Shown in pieces: positions 53,758 to 61,661 of a stretch of DNA of 64,000 nt; position 1 is the stretch's first letter, and each line of letters starts with the position of its first letter. Below the pieces are notes generated by a model. That model was not told the origin of the DNA. It made no database searches and worked only from the letters and a program-made list of their open reading frames with translations. Source of the stretch: Azovibrio restrictus DSM 23866 (lineage in GTDB: Bacteria > Pseudomonadota > Gammaproteobacteria > Burkholderiales > Rhodocyclaceae). The stretch lies in assembly GCF_000429665.1 (NCBI RefSeq), contig NZ_AUCH01000015.1, positions 96,280 through 160,279 on the forward strand, in the 5' to 3' direction. The translations under genes were made by a program, and so were the position numbers.

Positions 53758-55017
53758 ATGACGGCCCGGAACGCCTTCTACGCGCAGTCGGGGGGCGTGA
53801 CGGCCGTCATCAATGCCACTGCCTGCGGCCTCATCGAGACCGCCAGGCAGCATCCGGACCGGATCGGCAAGGTGCTGGCCGGCCGGGACGGCATCCTCGG
53901 CGCCCTGACCGAGGATCTCATCGATACCTCTCTGGAAACGGATGCGGATATCGCCCGGCTGAAGCACACGCCCGGCGGCGCCTTCGGTTCCTGCCGCTAC
54001 AAGCTCAAGTCCCTGGACGAACACCGGGCCCAGTACGAGCGCCTGATGCAGGTGTTCCGGGCTCACGACATCGGCTACTTCTTCTACAACGGCGGCAACG
54101 ATTCCATGGACACCGCCTGGAAGGTGTCGCAGCTGGCCCAGCGCATGGGTTTCCCCCTGGTCTGCGTCGGCATCCCCAAGACCGTGGATAACGACCTGGC
54201 CGTCACCGACAACTGCCCGGGCTTCGGCTCCGTCGCCAAGTACGTGGCCACTTCCATGCGCGAGGCGGGTTACGACGTGGCCTCCATGGCCCGCACGTCC
54301 ACGAAGATTTTCGTGCTCGAAGTCATGGGCCGCCACGCGGGCTGGATCACCGCCGCCTGCGGCCTGGCCGCCGAGGCCGAGGGAGAGGCGCCCCACATCC
54401 TGCTGTTTCCCGAAATTCCCTTCGATCCCGAGGCGTTCCTGGCCCGGGTCCAGACCTGCGTGGAGCGCTACGGTTACTGCACCGTGGCCGTCTCCGAGGG
54501 GCTGCACGCGGCCGATGGCCGCCTGATTGCCGACATGGGCAGCCAGGATGCCTTCGGCCATGCCCAACTGGGCGGGGTGGGGCAGATCATCGCCCAGCTC
54601 ATCAAGGACCGGCTTGGGCACAAGTATCACTGGGCCCTGGCGGATTACCTGCAGCGTTCGGCCCGGCATCTGGCCTCGCGCACCGACCTGGAGCAGGCGT
54701 ATGCTGTCGGGGTGAAAGCGGTGGAGCTGGCCCTGGCGGGCCGTAATGCGGTGATGCCCGCCATCCGGCGCCTGGCGGACGATCCCTATGCCTGGGAGGT
54801 GGCCGTGGCGGACCTGGGGGAAGTGGCCAATGTGGAAAAGAAGATGCCCCGGGAATTCATCACCCCGGACGGCTTCCACATTACCGAGGCCTGCCGCCGC
54901 TATCTCCAGCCCCTGATCGTCGGCGAGGCTTTCCCGCCGTTCCGTCAGGGCCTGCCCGATTATGTCCGGCTGCGCAATCAGTCCGTGGTCCGGAAGCTGG
55001 GGGAGTTTGCCGTGTAG
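53758..55017 (+). CDS. pfp: Pyrophosphate-dependent 6-phosphofructokinase
   Basis: 419 residues. The start AFYAQSGGVTAVINATACGL and the phosphoryl-donor loop GGNDSMDTAWKVSQLA near 112 (GG[DN]DS, the PPi-type, where ATP enzymes have GGDGS) point to PPi as donor. The sugar site is PKTVDNDLAVTDNCPGFGSV near 140. It also has SMARTSTKIFVLEVMGRHAG. The reaction is reversible in the cell, so it serves both glycolysis and gluconeogenesis. It sits between adk and the PPi-driven proton pump. Confidence 0.92.
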   Translation: MTARNAFYAQSGGVTAVINATACGLIETARQHPDRIGKVLAGRDGILGALTEDLIDTSLETDADIARLKHTPGGAFGSCRYKLKSLDEHRAQYERLMQVFRAHDIGYFFYNGGNDSMDTAWKVSQLAQRMGFPLVCVGIPKTVDNDLAVTDNCPGFGSVAKYVATSMREAGYDVASMARTSTKIFVLEVMGRHAGWITAACGLAAEAEGEAPHILLFPEIPFDPEAFLARVQTCVERYGYCTVAVSEGLHAADGRLIADMGSQDAFGHAQLGGVGQIIAQLIKDRLGHKYHWALADYLQRSARHLASRTDLEQAYAVGVKAVELALAGRNAVMPAIRRLADDPYAWEVAVADLGEVANVEKKMPREFITPDGFHITEACRRYLQPLIVGEAFPPFRQGLPDYVRLRNQSVVRKLGEFAV

Positions 55018-55113
55018 TGCTGCCGGTGGCTCCCCTGGCTTGATGTTTCTGACCGAAGCCCGCCCGGGTCCGGGTGGATATAACTTCGGCCTGCTTAGCA
55101 AGAGGGAGTCACT

Positions 55114-57171
55114 ATGTCTTCAGGTCTTGTTCTGGCGCTGGTCTGCGCCGTCATCGCGGTGCTGTACGGCGCCGTTTCCAGCAAATGGATCCTTTCCCTG
55201 CCGGCGGGCAATGCCCGCATGCAGGAGATTGCCCAGGCTATCCAGCAGGGGGCATCCGCCTATCTCAACCGGCAGTACTCCGCCATCGCCCTGGTCGGCG
55301 CGGTGCTGTTCTTCCTGATCGGTTTCGCCCTGGCCTGGAATACGGCCATCGGTTTCCTGATCGGAGCCCTGCTTTCGGGCATGGCCGGTTATGTGGGCAT
55401 GAATGTCTCCGTCCGCGCCAATGTGCGCACCGCGGAGGCGGCCCGACAGGGCATCGCCGCGGCCCTGGACGTGGCCTTCAAGGGCGGCGCCATCACCGGC
55501 ATGCTGGTGGTGGGGCTGGGGCTGCTGGGGGTGGCGGGCTACTACGCCTTCCTGAAGGCTCAGGCCGGTCCCGCGGCCGATATCCACCATCTGGTGGAGC
55601 CCCTGGTGGGGCTGGCCTTCGGGGGCTCCCTGATTTCCATCTTCGCCCGCCTCGGGGGCGGCATCTTCACCAAGGGGGCCGATGTGGGGGCCGACCTGGT
55701 GGGCAAGGTGGAAGCCGGCATTCCCGAGGATGATCCGCGCAACCCGGCGGTGATCGCCGACAACGTGGGCGATAACGTGGGCGACTGCGCCGGCATGGCG
55801 GCCGACCTGTTCGAGACCTACGCGGTGACCGTGGTGGCCACCATGGTGCTCGGGGCGCTGATGCTCAAGGCCATGCCCGGCGCCGACGACGGGCTGGTGG
55901 TGTATCCCCTGGCCCTGGGCGGGGTATCCATCATCGCCTCCATCATCGGTTGCCTGTTCGTCAAGGCCTCCCAGGGGGGACGGATCATGGCGGCCCTGTA
56001 CCGGGGCCTGGCGGTGGCCGGGGGGCTGGCCCTGCTGGCCTTCTACCCGGTCACCACCTGGATGCTGGGGGCCGGAATCCCTCTGCCCGATGGGGGCATG
56101 ATCAGCTCCGGCGCCATCTTCGGGGCCGCAGCCGTGGGCCTGGTGCTGACCGGCGCCCTGGTCTGGATCACCGAGTACTACACGGGCACCAACTACGGCC
56201 CGGTGCGGCACGTGGCTTCGGCCTCCCAGACCGGGCACGCCACCAACATCATCGCCGGCCTGGGGGTGTCGATGAAGTCCACCGCCCTGCCGGTGCTGTC
56301 CGTCTGCGCCGCGATTCTGGTGGCCCACAACCTGGCGGGGCTGTATGGCATCGCCATCGCTGCCACGGCCATGCTCTCCATGACCGGCATCGTGGTGGCC
56401 CTGGATGCCTACGGGCCCATCACTGACAATGCCGGGGGCATTGCCGAGATGGCGGAGCTGCCCGAGTCGGTGCGCGCCGTCACCGATCCCCTGGATGCGG
56501 TGGGCAACACCACCAAGGCCGTCACCAAGGGCTATGCCATCGGTTCTGCCGGTCTGGCGGCCCTGGTGCTGTTTGCCGACTACACCCATGCCCTGGAGGC
56601 GGCAGGCCAGAAGCTGGCCTTCGATCTCTCCGATCACATGGTGATCATCGGCCTCTTCATTGGCGGCCTGATTCCCTACCTGTTCGGGGCCATGGCTATG
56701 GAGGCCGTGGGCCGGGCCGCCGGTTCGGTGGTGGAGGAGGTGCGGCGCCAGTTCCGGGAGGTCAAGGGCATCATGGACGGCAGTGCCAAGCCCGATTATT
56801 CCCGGGCCGTGGGCATGCTGACCCAGGCTGCCATCAAGGAAATGATCGTGCCCTCGCTGCTGCCGGTGCTGGCACCGGTGCTGGTGGGCCTGATGCTGGG
56901 CCCCAAGGCCCTGGGCGGGATGCTGATGGGCACCATCGTCACCGGCCTGTTCGTGGCCATTTCCATGACCACCGGCGGCGGTGCCTGGGACAACGCCAAG
57001 AAATACATCGAGGATGGTCACTATGGAGGCAAGGGTTCCGATACCCACAAGGCGGCCGTGACCGGTGACACGGTGGGGGATCCCTACAAGGACACGGCAG
57101 GTCCGGCGGTGAATCCCCTGATCAAGATCATCAACATCGTGGCCCTGATGATCGTGCCCTTGATGATGTGA
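55114..57171 (+). CDS. hppA: Membrane-bound proton-translocating pyrophosphatase, K+-independent type
   Basis: 685 residues, about 16 membrane helices. Substrate loop DVGADLVGKVEAGIPEDDPR and DNVGDNVGDCAGMAADLFET near 192-240; a second acidic loop SDTHKAAVTGDTVGDPYKDT near the C-terminus. The cation-specificity stretch reads GNTTKAVTKGYAIGSAGLAA; Lys instead of Ala after NTT (near residue 468) marks the K+-independent H+ pumps. It recovers energy from PPi hydrolysis as a proton gradient. Separate from pfp by 96 bp, with TATAAC near 55079 as a possible -10. Confidence 0.95.
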   Translation: MSSGLVLALVCAVIAVLYGAVSSKWILSLPAGNARMQEIAQAIQQGASAYLNRQYSAIALVGAVLFFLIGFALAWNTAIGFLIGALLSGMAGYVGMNVSVRANVRTAEAARQGIAAALDVAFKGGAITGMLVVGLGLLGVAGYYAFLKAQAGPAADIHHLVEPLVGLAFGGSLISIFARLGGGIFTKGADVGADLVGKVEAGIPEDDPRNPAVIADNVGDNVGDCAGMAADLFETYAVTVVATMVLGALMLKAMPGADDGLVVYPLALGGVSIIASIIGCLFVKASQGGRIMAALYRGLAVAGGLALLAFYPVTTWMLGAGIPLPDGGMISSGAIFGAAAVGLVLTGALVWITEYYTGTNYGPVRHVASASQTGHATNIIAGLGVSMKSTALPVLSVCAAILVAHNLAGLYGIAIAATAMLSMTGIVVALDAYGPITDNAGGIAEMAELPESVRAVTDPLDAVGNTTKAVTKGYAIGSAGLAALVLFADYTHALEAAGQKLAFDLSDHMVIIGLFIGGLIPYLFGAMAMEAVGRAAGSVVEEVRRQFREVKGIMDGSAKPDYSRAVGMLTQAAIKEMIVPSLLPVLAPVLVGLMLGPKALGGMLMGTIVTGLFVAISMTTGGGAWDNAKKYIEDGHYGGKGSDTHKAAVTGDTVGDPYKDTAGPAVNPLIKIINIVALMIVPLMM

Positions 57172-57251
57172 GTGTTTTTGAGAGAGCTTTCGCCGGAACG
57201 GGGTCTGGTTCAGCGTTAGAATCCGGGCTTATTGCCTAGAAGAAAGACGCC

Positions 57252-59429
57252 ATGATCGAGTCTGGTGAGAGCCCTGTCGGGGAGGCGGGAGGGCGTTTGC
57301 GGGAGGATGTCCTGCACTGCGACCCCTTGCTGGATTGCCTCGTCGAAGTGAGCCGCATCCAGGGGCGCCCCAATACCCGGGCGGCCCTGGTGGCCGGTTT
57401 GCCCGTGGAGAAGGAGGGGCTTACCCCCAGCCTTTTTGCCCGGGCCGCCAGCCGGGCCGGTCTGGCCAGCCGGGTGGTGCGGCGGGAGCTGGGCCGGATG
57501 GATGCCTCCCTGCTGCCGGTGATCCTGCTGCTCAAGGACAACCAGGCCTGTGTACTGCTGGGCTGGGATGCTGCCGGGGAGCAGGCTTCCTGCCTCTTTC
57601 CCGAGACCGGCCAGGGCCGGGTCAGCCTGAATCGGGCGGACCTGGAGGCCCGCTACCAGGGGGTGGCCATCTTCACCCGCCCCCATTTCCGTTTCGATCA
57701 GCGCACCCCCGAAATCGGCGACATTCCCCAGCGCCACTGGTTCTGGGGTGCCATGGCCGAGCAGTGGCCCCTGTACAAGGATGTGCTGTGGGCGGCCCTG
57801 CTGATCAACCTGTTCGCCCTGGTGATGCCCCTGTTCACCATGAATGTGTATGACCGGGTGGTGCCCAACGGGGCCGTGGAGACCCTGTGGGTCCTGGCCC
57901 TGGGGGTGGGACTCGTCATCCTGCTGGATTTCGTGCTGCGGCTGCTGCGCGGTTACTTCATCGACATGGCCGGGGCCCGGGTGGATCTGCGCCTGAGCGC
58001 CCTGATCATGGAGCGGGTCATGGGGCTGCGCATGGAGGCCCGGCCCCAGGCCGTGGGGGCCTTTGCCTCCAATCTGCGCTCCTTCGAATCGGTGCGGGAC
58101 TTCATCACTTCGGCCACCATGACGGCCCTGATCGATCTGCCCTTCGCCCTGCTGTTCCTGCTGGTGATCGCCTTCATTTCCTGGCCCCTGATCTTTCCTG
58201 TGCTGGCGGTGGGCCTGGTGGTGGGGCTCTACGCCTATGTGGTGCAGCACAAGATGCACGCCCTGTCCGAAACCTCCTACCGGGCCGGGGCGTTGCGCAA
58301 CGCCACCCTGGTGGAAAGCCTGACGGCCCTGGAGACCATCAAGACCCAGGGGGCCGAAGGGGTGATGCAGGCCCGCTTCGAGAAGAGCTCGGCCTTCCTC
58401 AGCCATGTGGGGCGCAAGATGCGCCTGCTCTCGGCCAGCGTCACCAACGGGGCCATGGAGATGCAGCAGCTGGTGAATCTGGTGGTGATCATCATCGGGG
58501 TCTATCTGATCAGTGCCAGGGAGCTCACCATGGGCGGGCTGATCGCCTGCACCATGCTGTCCGGCCGGGCCGTGGCGCCCCTGGGGCAGCTGGTGGGGCT
58601 GCTGATGCAGTACCAGGGCAGCAAGACCGCCCTGCATTCCCTCAACGAGGTGATGCAGCGTCCGGTGGAGCGGCCTCCCGAGGCCAGCTTCGTGCATCGG
58701 CCCGAGCTCAAGGGCGACATCGAGTTCCGGGATGTGGAGTTTGCTTATCCGGAGCAGCAGGTGGCGGCCCTGAAGGGGGTCAGCTTCCGCATCAAGGCCG
58801 GGGAGAAAGTGGTGGTGATCGGCCGTGTCGGTTCGGGCAAGACCACCCTGCAGAAACTGCTCCTGGGCCTCTATCAACCCACCGGGGGCGCGGTTTCCAT
58901 CGACGGGGTGGACCTGCGCCAGCTGGATCCCGCCGACCTGCGTCGCAATGTGGGTTATGTGTCCCAGGACGTGGTGCTGTTCTACGGCACCCTGCGGGAC
59001 AACATCGCCATCGGGGCGCCCTATGCGGACGATTCGGCTATCGTCGCGGCCGCCGAGGTGGCGGGGCTGTCCGAGTTCGTGAACCGTCATCCCCAGGGCT
59101 TCGACATGCTGATCGGCGAACGGGGCGAGTCCCTTTCGGGGGGCCAGCGCCAGGGTGTGGCCATTGCCCGCGCCCTGCTCATGGACCCGCCCATCCTGCT
59201 GCTGGACGAGCCCAGCAGCGCCATGGACCATTCCACCGAGCAGGCCTTCAAGCAGCGCCTGCGCAGCCACGGGGCCCACAAGACGGTGATCGTGGTCACC
59301 CACCGCAACAGTCTGCTGGAGATCGCCGACCGGATCATCGTCATCGACGACGGCCGGGTGGTGGCTGACGGTCCCCGGGATCAGGTCATCCAGGCCCTGC
59401 AGAGCGGCCGGGTGGGGAGGGCCGGATGA
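57252..59429 (+). CDS. lapB: Type I secretion ABC transporter (LapB-like)
   Basis: 725 residues. N-terminal C39-peptidase-like domain (about 20-150): DPLLDCLVEVSRIQGRPNTR lacks the usual catalytic Cys context, so it should act as a substrate-binding rather than cleaving domain. Six membrane helices lie in about 160-460 (LLINLFALVMPLFTMNVYDR and onward). The ATPase has Walker A VIGRVGSGKTTLQKLLLG, signature ESLSGGQRQGVAIARAL and Walker B PPILLLDEPSSAMD. It should export the large adhesin encoded downstream. It overlaps the fusion-protein gene by 4 bp. Confidence 0.92.
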   Translation: MIESGESPVGEAGGRLREDVLHCDPLLDCLVEVSRIQGRPNTRAALVAGLPVEKEGLTPSLFARAASRAGLASRVVRRELGRMDASLLPVILLLKDNQACVLLGWDAAGEQASCLFPETGQGRVSLNRADLEARYQGVAIFTRPHFRFDQRTPEIGDIPQRHWFWGAMAEQWPLYKDVLWAALLINLFALVMPLFTMNVYDRVVPNGAVETLWVLALGVGLVILLDFVLRLLRGYFIDMAGARVDLRLSALIMERVMGLRMEARPQAVGAFASNLRSFESVRDFITSATMTALIDLPFALLFLLVIAFISWPLIFPVLAVGLVVGLYAYVVQHKMHALSETSYRAGALRNATLVESLTALETIKTQGAEGVMQARFEKSSAFLSHVGRKMRLLSASVTNGAMEMQQLVNLVVIIIGVYLISARELTMGGLIACTMLSGRAVAPLGQLVGLLMQYQGSKTALHSLNEVMQRPVERPPEASFVHRPELKGDIEFRDVEFAYPEQQVAALKGVSFRIKAGEKVVVIGRVGSGKTTLQKLLLGLYQPTGGAVSIDGVDLRQLDPADLRRNVGYVSQDVVLFYGTLRDNIAIGAPYADDSAIVAAAEVAGLSEFVNRHPQGFDMLIGERGESLSGGQRQGVAIARALLMDPPILLLDEPSSAMDHSTEQAFKQRLRSHGAHKTVIVVTHRNSLLEIADRIIVIDDGRVVADGPRDQVIQALQSGRVGRAG

Positions 59430-60832
59430 TGGCGCTGGTGAATTTCTTCAAGGCGGTGCTGGGACGGCTCCAGCGTCTGGCCGATCCCCTGCTGGAGCGG
59501 CTCCTCGGACGCCTGCCCCGGGAAGAGGAGGTGGGGCTGGTGGATTTCAGTCGGGATGGGGAAGCCGCCATCCTGCAGCAGGAACCCCTGCGGGCCCGCA
59601 TCCTGATCCGCCTGATCGCCTGGGCCATAGGAATCTTCCTGGTCTGGGCCGCCCTGGCCCAGGTGGACGAGGTGACCCGGGGTTCCGGCAAGGTGATTCC
59701 CTCCCGGCAGGTGCAGATCATCCAGAGCGTGGATGGGGGCATCGTTTCGGAGATCCTGGTGAAGGAAGGAGATCTGGTGCAGCAGGATCAACTGCTGATG
59801 CAGATCGATCAGACCCGATTCGTGTCTTCCGTGCGCGAGAGCCGGGCCCAGTACCTGTCCTTGCAAGCCAGGGCGGCGCGGTTGCGGGCCCTGGCCGACG
59901 GGTTGCCCTTCGTGCCGCCCGAGGATGTCCTGAAGGAGGACCCGGAAACGGTACATCAGGAGGAGCAGCTCTATGAGGCCAGGCGCAGCGAGCTGGAGGC
60001 GGGGATCGCCATCGCCCGGCAGCAGCTGGCCCAGCGCCAGCAGGAGCTGGCCGAGGTGCGGGCCAAGCGGGATCAGGCGGCCCAGGGCTATGAACTGACT
60101 TCCAAGGAGCTGGCGGTGACCCGCCCCCTGATTCAGTCCGGCGCCGTGTCCGAGGTGGAACTGCTGCGTCTGGAGCGGGACGTGGTCCGCTACCGGGGGG
60201 AGCGGGACATGGCGGGGGCCCAGATCGCCCGCATCCAGGCCTCCATCAGCGAGGCCCAGCGCAAGATCGAGGAACGGGAGCTGACCTTCCGCAACGAGGC
60301 GGGCAAGGAGCTCTCGGAAACCATGGGCAAGCTCAATGCCCTCTCCGAGACCGAGGTGGGGCTGTCCGACCGGGTCAAGCATTCAGCCATCCGTTCCCCG
60401 GTCAAGGGGGCGGTGAAGCGGCTCCTGGTCAATACCGTGGGGGGCGTGGTGCAGCCGGGCAAGGAGGTGGTGGAGATCGTGCCGGTGGAGGATGCCCTGT
60501 TGCTGGAGGCCCGGGTCCAGCCCAAGGACATCGCCTTCCTGCGCCCCGGGCAGCATGCCCTGGTGCGGTTTACGGCCTATGACTTCGCCGTCTATGGGGG
60601 CCTGGAGGGCACCCTGGAGCACATCGGGGCCGACACGGTGACCGATGATGAGGGCAACGCCTTCTACGTGGTGCGGGTGCGCACCACCCGGCCGGATTTC
60701 GGCAATGCCAACCTGGCCATCATGCCGGGCATGGTGGCCGACGTGGATATCATGACCGGCAAGAAGAGCGTGCTCTCCTACCTGCTCAAGCCCATCCTGC
60801 GGGCCAAAGCCTATGCCCTGTCGGAGCGCTGA
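59426..60832 (+). CDS. lapC: Type I secretion membrane-fusion protein (LapC/HlyD family)
   Basis: 468 residues. One N-terminal membrane helix (IRLIAWAIGIFLVWAALAQV, about 66-85), lipoyl half-motif KVIPSRQVQIIQSVDGGIVS then EILVKEGDLV, a long coiled coil (about 130-310, Gln/Glu/Arg-rich) and the C-terminal HlyD beta region with IRSPVKGAVKRLLVNTVGGV and GQHALVRFTAYDFAVYGGLE. It joins the inner-membrane ABC exporter to a TolC-type pore, which is not in the window. Confidence 0.93.
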   Translation: MMALVNFFKAVLGRLQRLADPLLERLLGRLPREEEVGLVDFSRDGEAAILQQEPLRARILIRLIAWAIGIFLVWAALAQVDEVTRGSGKVIPSRQVQIIQSVDGGIVSEILVKEGDLVQQDQLLMQIDQTRFVSSVRESRAQYLSLQARAARLRALADGLPFVPPEDVLKEDPETVHQEEQLYEARRSELEAGIAIARQQLAQRQQELAEVRAKRDQAAQGYELTSKELAVTRPLIQSGAVSEVELLRLERDVVRYRGERDMAGAQIARIQASISEAQRKIEERELTFRNEAGKELSETMGKLNALSETEVGLSDRVKHSAIRSPVKGAVKRLLVNTVGGVVQPGKEVVEIVPVEDALLLEARVQPKDIAFLRPGQHALVRFTAYDFAVYGGLEGTLEHIGADTVTDDEGNAFYVVRVRTTRPDFGNANLAIMPGMVADVDIMTGKKSVLSYLLKPILRAKAYALSER

Positions 60833-60852
60833 TATGCCCAAGGTCATATGCT

Positions 60853-60896
60853 TGTACTTTTGTGCAATGTTCAGGGAGGGCCGGGTTTCCTACACT
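60853..60896 (+). promoter_or_regulatory. Putative promoter with shared 19-bp box, copy 1 (LuxR gene)
   Basis: Box TGTACTTTTGTGCAATGTT (60853-60871), 19 bp, then TACACT (60891-60896) as a -10-like hexamer. The box matches copy 2 upstream of the adhesin at 17 of 19 positions, with nearly the same distance to the -10-like hexamer. Confidence 0.65.
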
Positions 60897-60942
60897 CGGG
60901 GGCTGGATGGTTTCCTAAATCCTTGAGCTCGGCGTCTCCTCC

Positions 60943-61554
60943 ATGACACATCTCTTCATCAATTCGTCTGTTGCGCCGGTCAGCACCTGGCGGGAAGCCT
61001 TCCCGGACAGCCGGGAGATTTCTGCTGCGTTCCTGGGGCAGGAGACCCTGGCCGCGGGCATCCTCTGGCTGCGCCTGCCGGCCCAGGGGGTGGAATTGCT
61101 GTTGCGTCAGGTACGGGAGGCCAGCCCTGCCCCTCTGGTGGTGCTGAGTGACCAGCCGTGCGAATCCCAGGCCGCCGCCTGCCTGGCCGCCGGAGCTTCC
61201 GGCTACTGCAATACCCACGCCGCACCGGCCGTGCTGCAGCAGATTGCCGCCGTGGTGGCCCAGGGGGGGCTGTGGCTGGGCGCCGACCTGCTGCAACGCC
61301 TGATGGGCAGCGCCGCCACCCTGCTGGCCCGGCAGCAGCCCCGTGCCACCGGGGCGGAAGAGCTGGACGCGCTGACCGAGCGGGAGCTGGAAGTGGCCCG
61401 GCTGGTGGCCGCCGGCGCCAGCAACCGGGAAATCGCCTCCCGCCTGGGCATCACCGAGCGGACCGTCAAGGCCCATCTGGGCACTATTTTCAGCAAGCTG
61501 CAGGTGCGCGACCGGCTGCAGCTTTCCCTCAAGATCAACGGCCTCTGGCCCTGA
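60943..61554 (+). CDS. LuxR-family regulator with non-canonical receiver domain
   Basis: 203 residues. The C-terminal HTH is standard: LTERELEVARLVAAGASNRE, then IASRLGITERTVKAHLGTIF and SKLQVRDR. The N-terminal 115 residues have the receiver-like order (APLVVLSDQPCESQAAACLA, AGASGYC) but lack the key residues. No acidic pair follows the first strand (LFINSS), the phosphoacceptor Asp position reads ILWLRLP, and the conserved Lys is replaced (GYCNTHAAP). It is therefore probably not phosphorylated. Position between the exporter genes and the adhesin suggests it controls adhesin expression. Confidence 0.85.
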   Translation: MTHLFINSSVAPVSTWREAFPDSREISAAFLGQETLAAGILWLRLPAQGVELLLRQVREASPAPLVVLSDQPCESQAAACLAAGASGYCNTHAAPAVLQQIAAVVAQGGLWLGADLLQRLMGSAATLLARQQPRATGAEELDALTERELEVARLVAAGASNREIASRLGITERTVKAHLGTIFSKLQVRDRLQLSLKINGLWP

Positions 61555-61585
61555 TTCAGTCCCGTTCGTCCGGCAGCGTCGAACC

Positions 61586-61628
61586 TGTACTTTGGTGCGA
61601 TGTTTGCCGGGACGGGGCTGCCTATACT
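61586..61628 (+). promoter_or_regulatory. Putative promoter with shared 19-bp box, copy 2 (adhesin gene)
   Basis: Box TGTACTTTGGTGCGATGTT (61586-61604), 18 bp, then TATACT (61623-61628) as a -10-like hexamer. GGAG (61651-61654) precedes the adhesin ATG by 7 bases. Confidence 0.65.
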
Positions 61629-61661
61629 GCAAATTCCTAAACCTGTATCTGGAGCATGGTC

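Noticed and set aside
55120..57048. Long open frame antisense to hppA
   Set aside because: His/Gly-rich shadow of the well-supported pyrophosphatase gene, with no ribosome site or domain.
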